A DNA stretch of 64,000 nucleotides from Heterobilharzia americana (Eukaryota; Platyhelminthes; Trematoda; Strigeidida; Schistosomatidae). The stretch spans positions 28,907,661-28,971,660 of the forward strand of contig OX104127.1 of NCBI GenBank assembly GCA_944470555.2, given 5' to 3'. The position numbers were made by a program, and so were the translations under genes. Of this stretch, positions 20,680-32,300 are shown piece after piece (the first letter of the stretch is position 1; each line of letters opens with the position of its first letter). The notes beneath the pieces were generated by a model that was not told where the DNA came from, did no database searches, and saw nothing but the letters and a program-made list of their open reading frames with translations.

Positions 20680-23280
20680 TTTTCCTCCCAGTAGGCATAT
20701 CCCACACATACGTGCAGCAACATCACGGAACCAAGAAGAAGAGTAGCAGGAATAAGTGTATTCCATAAAATCCCTCAGTCTGGTGTCACGTTTGCCACGG
20801 AATCCTGGCTCTTGACTGACGTTTTTGGCGAAGAAACCCATGTCACTGGTGCAAGTCTTCCGCGGGGACAAGGAACTCACAGCAGGAGGGTGAGTGGCTC
20901 CTTAATTAAGTTGGTGCCGCCACACATGGGGGCCCGACGGAAATGCACTGTGCCCAACGAATGATCTCAGTGGGAACATATATACTCGACCGTCTCCTGA
21001 TCTCAGCGACCCTGCAGTAGTAACTTTCTTCGTGATTATAAAGGAATTCCTGGGACCAGAGGTGCCTCAACCTCTTCCTGCTGCACCAAGGCAGGCAGTG
21101 AGAACACAAGAGGTTGCCTCATGAACGCCTCATGGCTTCTATACTGGAATCGTCTTACAATAGATGAAAACTGGGCATAGGTGAAAGAAAGGACAGCTGA
21201 GACCATCGGCCGCATCGGGTCAGGGGCAGCACACGGACCGTCGGTGGGAAACACATGTCCAAAGCGTGAGACAGCGAGGCTACTTCACACCGAAAGGCAG
21301 TCTCGGTTTGAGTGGAGTTCATCATGCAAGGGGTCAAACTTCCTTATATACAAAAAATTCACGACCGTCGCCACCTAAGTGTCCGCAGCTAAGGGTTTGG
21401 CTCTAAACCACACCCGGAGAAGAGGTTGCAAAGTAACCCAAGAGACCGGCACAACTTCATTCCGGAAAAAAGTAACCTGAAAAGGAGTAAGCCTTATCAC
21501 AGATCTTAACACAGACGTGCTAAGCAGTCAAGAGACGGCTTAGCTTCTGAGCTCACACCTCGAGGCGCAAACGAGTACTCGCACCAAATCCTCACTGGTT
21601 CGATATGATACTGATCAGACCGTCAGCGGCGAATATCCCCGTCACATCCTTATCATGTAGAAAAAGTATCGAAAAACTACTTAGTCTCTGTCCGGGCAAG
21701 TCGCACGGTTGGGAAAACCTGTGGCCAGAGCACTCACTAGAATCATGCAGACTGCCTAAGGAGTGGGAATGCGCGATATTGTGACCCACTTTCAAGGGAG
21801 TGGACAGAAAAGGGTCTGATAGGTACAGGCCGGTTTCTCAACTCCAGATACTGTAAAAGGCATTAAACAGCATGATAACCGATGAAATCTGGAAATTCCT
21901 TAGCAGGGAAAACACCGCCATTATGCTCAGTCATTCACGTACTGTCAACTTACTAACCGCTTGGAACGAGTGGACTTTTAGCTGGGCTAGCAGAGAAACA
22001 GAACGTTATATTTTTTCCTGACCTAGCCAAAGCATTTGACAGTGCCCCGCCAGCAGTCCTGCCTCGCAAGATCGTGTCAGTCTGTATTATTATAATTTCA
22101 CTTGACCAATCCTCAACTACCTTGGTTCGAAGTGCATCTGGAAGACAGGCAGTTATGCGCCAAGCCAAACGGAATACAGCCACAGTGGAAACCATCGATG
22201 CCGAAGGTATCCCAAGAAGCAATCCTGGGATGTCTTCCTTTACTCCCATTCGTCAGCCATCTGCCACACGAAATCTCCCCTTCCACCCTCCTCTTCGCTG
22301 GTGACATTAAAATTTGAAGGGTAGTAAACTATGAGGTCAACTGTACAGCACTGAAAAATGATTTTCAGCTCCTAGAACTCTGGTCGTCAGGAAAAGGCTT
22401 GAACTTCAACTTGGAAAAGTGCCGACGAGGGGACGTCGGCCGATTTCCGATACAAGTTGAGCAACCACGCTACAACCAAAGTACCCGTGAAAAAAGACTC
22501 GAGGCCCAACTTCTCGGACACCTCGGATGCCAACTTACACCTTCTAAGTAGACAGCCTCATGCTCTCATCCCGAACTGCTTCTCACAGTTTTCATACATA
22601 CGGCTGCGCCTAATGGTCTTCAGTAAGGTGGCCCCCGGCACTAAAGAGAGACTCTATCCTTCTTAAGGAAATACGAAGATCTGTAACAAAATCCCTTGTA
22701 GGATTGGGGGGGGAGGTGCACTCCAAAGGACTGAAGCATCTAAATCTACCCAGGTTGAGCTGTCGCGGAAAGATGAGTGACTTTATTTTTGCCCACAAAA
22801 TCATTTAGCAAGCGGGTCAAGCAAAATAAACTAGTCTTGTCTGCAATATGGCGGTCACCCCGTAGAAACCTCTTTAGGATATCACATCAGAGAGCTAACA
22901 CCATGGCCAGATCTAACGCTTTTCCTTAAGAGCATATGATCTATTGATTACCTTACCGCAAGATGTAGTCACAGCCCCCTCGGTAGACTCATTCAGGAGA
23001 CAGTCAGACAGTTACGTTACTTCTCAAAGATTACCACAGACATACTCAGGAAATTGCTAACCTCACTAGCTCACTACTACTTCCTTCCTTTTTGTTACTG
23101 TATCTCTCTTTTCAACACACCTACATTGTATACTGACTCTGCCATAACAACTAGACCCATGCTAACTGCCTTCATCTTTTGGGTAATTCCCTACATCCTC
23201 TTCCACTATCTTCATGTTCCTATTAAGGCACCTATACTGACACGAGTCCTGAAAGATTGCTGATCTTCCCAGCAACCTGC
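20680..23280 (+). pseudogene. CR1-like non-LTR retrotransposon, near full-length but decayed
   Basis: The endonuclease start near 20735 reads KIPQSGVTFATESWLLTDVF, a match to the SETWL motif region. A linker lies at 21170-21400. RT begins at about 21750 (RLPKEWECAIL, RYRPVSQL), then AFDS (near 22040), KIVSV, an LEDRQLCAKPNGIQ-like stretch at 22138-22170, and a region equivalent to GVPQEAILGCLLFLLFVNDL. LFAGDIKI at 22295-22318 is the catalytic box, with FADD changed to FAGD. A C-terminal frame, SLVGLGGEVHSKGLKHLNLP, runs at about 22690-22760. Non-coding 3' sequence follows to about 23280. Frameshifts occur throughout. Confidence 0.78.
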
Positions 23281-23551
23281 AGCACCCTAATTACTCTAAA
23301 AGTTGCAATTGTTAACCCACGAAAGCACTCACATCATAAGAGCTAAAAGCAGCAAAGCAGAGTAGATTTTCATGTCTACTGCAAGCGAAAACCGAACAAC
23401 ACGAACCAACACCCAAGAACTAGACGCAAAAAACTAAAATCTTTCAGTTTCTGACACACACTTTCCTTGTTGATGTTGGTGGATGCGTACTTTGTTTCCC
23501 GCTACCTTTGAATTCTGCCTGGTAGTGAAATGAGTGCAGGTAACCGGCATG

Positions 23552-23995
23552 TTGTTATGTAAACATAGCGTGGCTTAGCTGACATGATTCGTTTTGCACA
23601 TCCAGAGACTCGAAAGTGCGAGTTTAATTTACTCAGTCGTTGTGCAACAATCGGCAGAGACTGATTTCACACTGAGATGTAAAACGTTTTTCTAAGATCA
23701 ACTTCGACAAACATCAGCCATGACTGGTCTACAGAACTCATATAGAAGTCAGAAATGTCTCTAGTTTCAAGCAGTATCTTGTGCACATTCGTTAAGTGTT
23801 TGTGTAAAGATCTCTGTGAATTAATATGTGCCAGTATAAGGTTAACTATATAAATGAGTATACCCCAGTCAACATTTTCGCAAGAACATGGTGAAAAATT
23901 GCCTTGAAAACTTGTGGTTAAATAAAGAGTTTCCCTATGTTTTTACGGCCCGTGTTTTATTCATTTGATCCCGAGTTACTGATGGTTTTCCCCAC
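23552..23995 (+). repeat. Possible solo LTR
   Basis: The block starts TGTTATGTAAACATAGC and has a TATATAAATGAG box at about 23848. AATAAA follows about 75 bases later (23923). The block ends near a CCCCACA at about 23992, where a primer-binding-like sequence could follow. This is LTR-like architecture, but no second LTR, target duplication or gag-pol was found in the window. The call is tentative. Confidence 0.25.
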
Positions 23996-24559
23996 AATTT
24001 TCTTGGCTCGATCTACTCTACGTTTCCCCGCCAAAACGTTTAATGGGGACGATTTTACGTGCGATAGGACTATCGGTTCACGTTTACTTTAGGGATACTA
24101 CGAAATCTTTTGTCAAAAGCTAGATCTCAAACTATGCACACATTTAACCCAGTCACTGCAGTGTTTTCGTAAGTTCACAAGAATCCAAAGTAAGTGCTAG
24201 CAGAGAAAAGTAACATTATCAGTGATGATTTGGTACCTGTATCACTTTCTTTGGTACTAAAGTAAGACACTTTTTCTCTTCAAATGGTGTCTTGTTTGCT
24301 GATCTTTAGGCACTTAAGCCGAATACGGGGATCACTAGATAAATTCGTCCTAATCATTTAGTTACCAAAACCACTTCCGGGCTACATATGGGCTCCAAAC
24401 ACCTTTACTTGGTGATTAGGCTTTTATAACACAACGCAGCTAGCCGCGCTGGCTTGAATCTTTGTTTGCTAGAGATTCTGTCATGCTAAAAAGGTCTAGT
24501 GGGTAGCTGTAAGACTAAGCAGCTGTCGTTATATTCCTAATCGTTACCTTATGAATGTA
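23996..24559. other. No gene recognised
   Basis: No convincing frame or repeat match. Confidence 0.4.
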
Positions 24560-25850
24560 GGGTAAAGTCCTGCTGTTTGCTGCAAAAACTGTGGTAACAG
24601 GAAAGTGTTTCCTGTGGAGGACCAGAAATACCGTATTGATGCTGCCTTTCTTGTGGAAAAGGGAGTGGTCTGGAAATGTTAGTACCGAAAATTAAATACG
24701 GCTCCATATCGTGCTGTATTCTAGTGCGGGTATGGTGGAATTTCTTCTCCAGCGTTCACTTGATAAAATCTTAATCCATCAGTCCTTCAAAGGCTATGTA
24801 ATAGGCTTCAAGTAGGTGTTCTATAGGTTCTGTGGTCATATGAAACTGTTTTCCCCCTCTCTTGTGCCTTGTAAAAACAACCTCCATCTCACAACATCCA
24901 GGCCGTACTTGATGGGGAGCTCGATGTTAGTGTTATAACTCTTCAAGGTTGAAGTGTGTTTCAAACCCGAATGAGCGCTTAGCAACAGCAGTTGATGTAA
25001 GGAGCTTTTATAGAAGTAGCTGAGAAATCAGAGTGGAGTAACTGGTGTATTAGGTGGCTTATGAGAATCACAGGCAGACCGGTCTACTCCACTGATCATT
25101 GCAGTTTGTAGAGGGGAGAAATCGTGTGACAACTACAAGGGCATCAATTTGGTAAATATCATGTGCTTAGTTGTCCGATGCCAAACTGCTCAAAAGTAAA
25201 CTCCAGAAAACTAGGCAGGTTTCCGACGACGAGAGTGAATCGATTGGATCCCCCCTTGGTAGGTTCTGAAACAGGCCTAATTACCACTGACCAACACTTG
25301 CCATATTTTTTGTCCTTAGTTGACACTTGAATCCCGCTCGTGAGATAGTCTTATTCTGATTGTGAAGGCAGTGTCAACAAAGTAAGTACAGCTAATCAGA
25401 ACTTCCTACTCGAACTGACAACCATGTAAGGCCTGAAGTGGCGAGTACCAATGGTGTCCGCTCAGTATACCCTCTTTCGTTCTTTCTGCTTAACTTCATT
25501 GTGGATGGCTTAATGGTCGTGACGTTGGGGATCTGTGACTTCACAGGGATTGACCTACTCCATGGAAGGCATCAAGCCGACTTGTCGTACTCAGACACCA
25601 TCGTCTTGTTAGGCGATGTTGACAAAATGCAGTTCTGAACGCCATGAGAGGAAACCTGTGTATGTTTGAAATGCATTTCGCACCTGTCAGATGTATGACA
25701 AAGCTCCAGGGCTGCTTTGCAACTACTTCCAGTTTAATAATCGGGAGTGAATTAGTTAGCTGCGTCAACCATTCCACTTGCTGGGCGGAGTTGCATCAGC
25801 CTGAACGGATTGGTTGCTGATGAAATCTCAGCTCGGAGGAATAAACTCTT
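24560..25850 (+). pseudogene. Second-family RTE-like retrotransposon remnant (copy C)
   Basis: Around 24600-24700, CCTGTGGAGGACCAGAAATA and GATGCTGCCTTTCTTGTGGA match the 5' region of the antisense copy at 51240-55228. RT pieces at 25100-25800 include GEKSCDNYKGINL-like text near 25115, GVRSVYPLSFFLLNFIVDGL (25450-25510), a catalytic-box remnant LSYSDTIVLLG (25582-25614), and MHFAPVRCMTKLQ-like text near 25675. Large internal deletions remove the endonuclease. Confidence 0.7.
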
Positions 25851-26250
25851 CCATCATCCAGCTTCGGTTTTCTCTCTTTTCGCCCCAGGGTGCAGTCAGT
25901 GACTTGTGCGTACTGAGTTAGCTGTCAGTTAAGCGTGCGTATTATATTCGTTCGGAATATATACCCGTTGGTGACGAAGATGTAACAGTTTTATAAATGA
26001 ATGTGCTTAGTGTACATCTAGCAATTAAGTGCTGGTATGTATAGTTGTAATGGCGATCAGCAGTTCCCAGTTGCACATATTGATTTTAAACATAATCCGA
26101 TATTATTTTGTTGAATTTGTGCCACGTATATTTTAATTCATTTCAGACTTGCCGTAAGGGTCTGATTGATCAAGATTGTTTGGTATCGGCACAGTTAGTA
26201 ATCGCATTCACCAAACTCACTAATTAGTTAATAACAACGAGGAAGTGAAA

Positions 26251-26352
26251 ATGTCTAGTTCCGATTTTGTCAACATTTTAATAACCACGAATGCCTCGAA
26301 ACTAAGATGTGAAAAACACTATCCACTTGATATAACACTAGGTCAGCTAAAG
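26251..26352 (+). CDS. TBCB: TBCB exon 1
   Basis: 34 complete codons from the ATG to LGQLK, ending at donor AAG|GTATGT. The Met-Ser-Ser-Ser start is the first in-frame ATG and aligns with the family start. Confidence 0.95.
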
Positions 26353-29300
26353 GTATGTGGTTTTTGATTAATCACCAGTTAGTTTTCAGGAAAAGCTGGT
26401 TTTGGTTACAGGTTGTGATAACCGTACTATGAGAATAGAATTGCATGATAAACAGGATAAATGCTTAGGCCAGTTACTTGGTGATGAGAAGTCTTTGTAT
26501 GATCTTGGGGTTGAAGATGAAATGCATATTCACGTGACGGATCCAACGATTCCAGATGGAGTATTTGATCAACCGGAGGAACCCGTAGAAACCTACCAGA
26601 TGTCAGCCGAAGAGTATGCAAAACGTGAAGGTATATTTGTGGATATTGTGTAAATATCGAGCTTTCATATGTGTGCCTTTACCATATTTTGATAATGCTT
26701 CCTTAACAGCTACTCACTCATTAAAAAGATGTAAACTGATTTAGTTCTCGTAACATAGTTTTCCATAGGTACAGCAGGATAAACTGTCGTGCAAACTGGA
26801 TTTAGAATATTACTATGTTCCACTTTTCAGAATTCAGAAAGTATCTAATACAATGTATTATAGGCATATTTCGAAAAAAGTTGGTACTCACAGGTCTGGA
26901 ACACATACAGAGGGGACCCGAGTATTATTATTATATTGACCTCACCTAAACATAGCGAATCTTCAAAAATTCACCCGGAGAGTATCCGGTAACCCAGTGG
27001 CTAGCTCTCGTGGACTCGTCGGTGTAGGCATAGCATTGAGTTACGGAGCGGGAAGGGTGCTTTTCTACTGGGTACCGGTAAACAGTCGCCTGCGTGCTGT
27101 TTGACTGGAAGAATCTGTAAGAACTAGGAGGATCGTGGAACCAACCAATGCCTATTTATAATCGCCTAAGCACCGACCGACTGTAGTTCAGATAATGCAA
27201 AGGGTGAATTCTACGAGAGGCTGTCAACTTTGCTACAGAAATGAAAGCGTTCGGATGTAACCGTAATGGTAGGTGACTTCAACACTCAAGTAAGAAAGCT
27301 GAGCCAATCGAAAAGGCATATTTCTGGATGTATAGGGAATCCGATGCCAACGAACTGGTAACAATGGTAGTCTGTTGCAATTTCTCCAGCACCAGCTACC
27401 GGCATAAGGAGGGGCACTGTTTCATAAGGCGTTCACTGACTTCAAACCAACAATGAACACTGATAAATCATATAGCTAAAAGCAATCGTTAGAAAGGATC
27501 GCCACTCTTTATGGAGTACCAATTTATACTCGGATCACACGCCAGTAGAGGCTCTTTTACATCTGTGCGTTACTAGCCGCAGTAAGGCTTGTATGAGGTC
27601 GATTCGGGGAGGAGTTAGTTAAGCATTTATCTGAATATAACAGAAATGCTCATCCTGAGGAAACTTGCTGTAGAAACGGCGGTTAAGATAGTTGGTAACA
27701 TACACCCAGAGGTTAGCAGACGTCATTGGATTTCCGCGACGTCATTCGAACTGACATGCACGACAACTGATTCTAACGGGTTCTAACCACGATGAAGAAC
27801 GAAGGCAACTTAAACGTAAATTGACCAAGAGTCTTCGCGTCGATCGCGAGCAGTGGTTGGTGACAAGAGCGAAAGAGATTAAGAAGGCATCAGTGACGGG
27901 TGACACTCGGCAACTTTTTAGGCTTTTAAAGGATATCGGTAAGAAGTTGATAGTGAGTGAAACCGTCACGGAAAAAGATGCGATGCTGATAACCTCCCAG
28001 GACAAGTAGCTAGAACGTTGGGCAAACAACTTTGAAGTACAGTCCAACTGGCCCATAGCAACATTTCACTCAGTATCTAGCCTATACACGAATGGGACAT
28101 AGATGTCGTTCCTCCAACTCTCCTTTAAGTTGAGAAAGCTGTGTCGAACCTGAAATAATGCAAAGCAACGGGACCTGACGCCTTTCCACTCAACGTCTTC
28201 AAGGATGGAGGAAGAAAATTGATTAAAGTGACAGGTTCTAGGTATTATATGAGAATCATAGGTAGTGACGTCAGACTGGCGTATTTCACTGACTATCCCA
28301 GTCTATAAGGAGGGGGAGAAATGTTTTTGTGACGACCATAAAGGGATTCGTTTGACTAATCTTGTGTCCAAGGCCCTAGGATTTATAGTTACCTGATGCC
28401 TAACTTGAGCTGGAGGACAGCAAACTCGAGAAAACTAAGCAGGTTTCAGACGTGTACGAGGGTGCATTGATCATATTTTCACCCTCCGACAGGTTCGGTA
28501 ACGGGCATATCTGCCGGCCAGTGGTCGACGCGTGCTATATTTGTTGACCTGAAGGCGACATTTAACTCTGTCGGCCGTAATGTGTTGTGGTAGTGTTTGA
28601 CTGTAAAGGGAGTAACGAGCAAGTATGTAGTGTTTATCAAACCTGTCTACTCGAACGTAGCCAGCCATGTACAGGCCTACAGGTAGTTTTCATGTGAATT
28701 CACGATGACTAGTGGAGTCCACAAGGGATGCCCACTGTCACCATTCCTATTTAACTTCGTCATAGGTGTACTCAAGGACGTAACGTCAAGTACGTCTGAC
28801 TTCGCAGGGATTGATCTACTGCCAGAAGGCCATGTTGATTTGAAGTATCCGGGCGATATTGTCCGGATAGGTAAAGATGCTGACAATATGCAGGGTCTTG
28901 TGAACGCGTTGAGGCGATATTTGAATATGTTTGACATGCGTTTCGCACCTGTCAAATGTAAGATGATGCTACATGACTGGTCTGCAACCACTCTTAGTTT
29001 CGCTATAAAGAATGAAGTTGTTGAATACGTCGACCATTCCACTTACTTGCAGAATTGCATCAGCCCGAAATCTCAGCTCAGATACAGAAGGCCCGTTCGG
29101 CATTTCCCAACTTGCGTCATCTATGGCACCGTGTGGCGAGATATCCGACTATCTATCTGAGGATGAGTATGCTGCTCTACAGTTCGTTCTGTTCTGCTAT
29201 ATAACTGTGAGACATGGCCGTTAAAAGTAGAAGGCATTAAGCGGTTGCTGAATTTTTTATGACATGTGTCCCCGTAACATTGTTTGCGTTTGATAGAATC

Positions 29301-32300
29301 GCCGTGCGAGGAATGTTGAGGTTAGGTGAAAGGTAGTGGGAAGACAGACAAGTCGGTTGATAAGGTTGTGAACCTTCATCGACTGAGGTGGCTTGAACAG
29401 GTGTTGCCCACACCGAGTCACTGTCCGACTCGACATGCCATACCAGGAAAGGTTAGATGAGGGTTCATGTTAGTTAAACTAAGACGTGGTATCAGTCGAG
29501 TTCCCTGGCTGTTGGTGTAGCTCGCGTTAGATGTCAACTATCTGGCTGGGATCCCCGAGACAAAAGGAATCAGCGGTTGAGAACTCTTTATGACATGGCT
29601 GTAAATCGGTCACAACGATGCAGGTGTATTCACTTTATGGCATCTGCATCTTGAATATTTGCACTAACCTTTATCTTCAAATCGCTTATTCCCCTATACC
29701 ACTTTGTCTACTTTTATATCACTTTTTCTGTACACCTGTTCTTTGTATTCTACTGTGAAGTGTAGCAACGTAAACTGATGCACTTATGTGCGAGGTTCTA
29801 CGTTGATTCTGCCTCTCAGTTAAAAGATGGTAACATGACTCACTGGCTTGAGCATTTGACTTTCAGGCAATTGATCCCGAGTTCAAGTGTCACTCCACCT
29901 ATTTGGACTAGGGTAGCTAGATAGTATCATAAGCCGTCACACAATAAGTGTAGCTTATAGGCTGGTATATGAACATCTTTATTGGGTTAAATTGTGTGAA
30001 TTTAAGTTGAGAAGTGTAACAGACTAGAGTGAATTCAGGTTCTTATTTGTCTGTGTAATTTACTGCTAATATAAAAGAATTTTTGAATTACCGATACAAA
30101 CAAGAAAGTTCTTCATCTATAGTAAGTTGCTCAAGTAGTTATCTTCACTACAATATTTTTATGCTTATTTTTTAAAAATTTAGACCAGTTAGAACATTTA
30201 GTGATTTTCAAATGTCTAACCTGTTTTCGATCCGGCATGAAATTCATTCATGCATAGTACAGTTATTAAGTATGTATACTGTTTGTGTATTGTTTTCACA
30301 GTTTCTTTATTAGCTTGGAAACGGCGTAATAAAATTGGACAGTTCCGAGATGTTGATCCAGAGGAGGCCAAACGTGCCGAAGAACAGCGTCAACAGACGG
30401 AACAACAGGAAAAAGAAAAAGCTGAATCATTACCAGTAGGTTCTCGGTAGGTAGAAACATTTTGGCATTTAGTGCTTTTTTCTATATTTCGCGCAAGTGA
30501 TAAGTAAATGTAGCCGTATGCTAGTTTATTCCCAACAGTATTTCCAGAATCTACAAATAATGCTTACTTTTTACTGATCTAGGTTCATAACTATCGATCG
30601 CTTGCGACACAGAAGTAGTAATCAGCTGCTAAAACAGTAACTTCGCAAACTATTTCTAAGCCAGTGATCCAGTCATCTAAGGTGAAGTGTTCAGATCTCT
30701 TCACTATAACTTCATTTACTATGACAGTTCCCTGAAATAATTAAAATTATGAGCACAGACATCGTTTATGCACAAAAGTATTGACTATTAATGGGTTCGA
30801 TTTTCTACTTTTACAGTACTTTTTGTTATACTTCATGAACTATGTTCCACTTGCCTCTTCGTTAAACATGTACTCACCAAGCTGCGATTTTGAAATATCT
30901 CGACTATTTGTAGTTGGGCAGATGAACAGTTCGTTGTAGTCAACATAAATGTTTTGCCCTAGTTGTATGTATATGGTTATTTAACTCGTTTTCTTACAAG
31001 TGACACTAACTGGTTTGACACCATTGCAAAATCCTGTCTTATCATTTCTACTCTCTGAGATAGCCTTTGTTTAGCAGACTTGTATTGACACCGATAACCT
31101 ATAGGTTGCCGGTTCGACTTCTGCCGCAGCCTTTATTTCCATTTCTCCTTCAATCATCACCCAGTATCAATACAAGTCTGCCAAGCCACGGCTATTTCTG
31201 ACAGCCATCCTGTTCCGCTTTTCTAATTTAGTTTAATTTGAATTAAGATGCGAAGACCCGGTCGGGCAGTCAGTGTGAATACGGTGAACGGATAGTGACA
31301 CATCATGAATTGACATGGCAGTCGGGCAAAATCCTTTATGATTGATGTGAAATTAAAATCTGATCAGCGGCCGAATCTTGTACCTCAGTTGGTAGAGCAC
31401 TGGACCGACATCCCAACTGTCGCTGGTTTAAGTCCTACGTCGGTCCAGGTTTTCATATCACTTTCAATCATCACCCAGCATAAATCCATCCTTGTGGATC
31501 AATAATCAGTCTTCACCTAGTTTACCATCACCTGCGAAAAGTTGTAACGTGATTTGTTGGATGGCAGTACAAGCTTTACTTTGCTTGTTTCTGAGATAAA
31601 GTGGAACATTAGGGAAGTTGACTTTGTTTTTATTGTTTATCAGCAACAATTAAACGTATATCAGATCTTGTTCATCCCTTCTTGAGTTCGGTTCTGTGTT
31701 AGTAAGCTGTGTATCCAGAAACGCTTATTATGCTGACATATCGATTACAGATAAGTAGATAATAAATAATAATTCTTTCTTAATTTCAGTCATACGTACA
31801 AAGACATGTTGCCAGTTTACTAACTAGTAGAGTAATTAGCCTCATATTCTGAGGAACAATGTGAGTGTTGGGAAAAAGTATTCACTATGGAATTGATATC
31901 AAGGAAAATATAAGAGTCCTGAACGATACAACTTCATCGACTATTGTTATGCATAAATGCGTTTGACAATATAGGAGCTGACATCTGTGGAAAATCCTAG
32001 ATCGATTATTGTTCTAACTGACAAAATGGTTGTAATTGTCTTTAAAAATCCACAAAATACATTTTCGCCTCTTCCTTAATATAACTGATTCGTCGAAATA
32101 GTATAACTTGATATGGTAGTATACTGCCGGAAGTCGCTAAGAGTAATAGATTTTTAATACACAGAATAAGAAAGGTATCGGAACAATGAATAAATTAATC
32201 TTTAGAAACTCTTGGTGCTTGTGGTGATGTGGCTGGTTTATCTTCAACCGTTTGATTATGAGTTTAAGTCCTGCTCCCCTTAAATCATATCAGCCCAGGA

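Noticed and set aside
27962..27975. AACCGTCACGG, identical to the first 11 bases of the schistosome spliced leader as I recall it
   Set aside because: It lies inside RT-linker coding text (SETVTEKD) of an RTE-like copy, and the rest of the leader and its donor site are absent, so it is chance.
31375..31455. Candidate functional tRNA gene
   Set aside because: A- and B-boxes are visible, but no seven-pair acceptor stem or anticodon arm can be folded. It fits a tRNA-derived SINE better.
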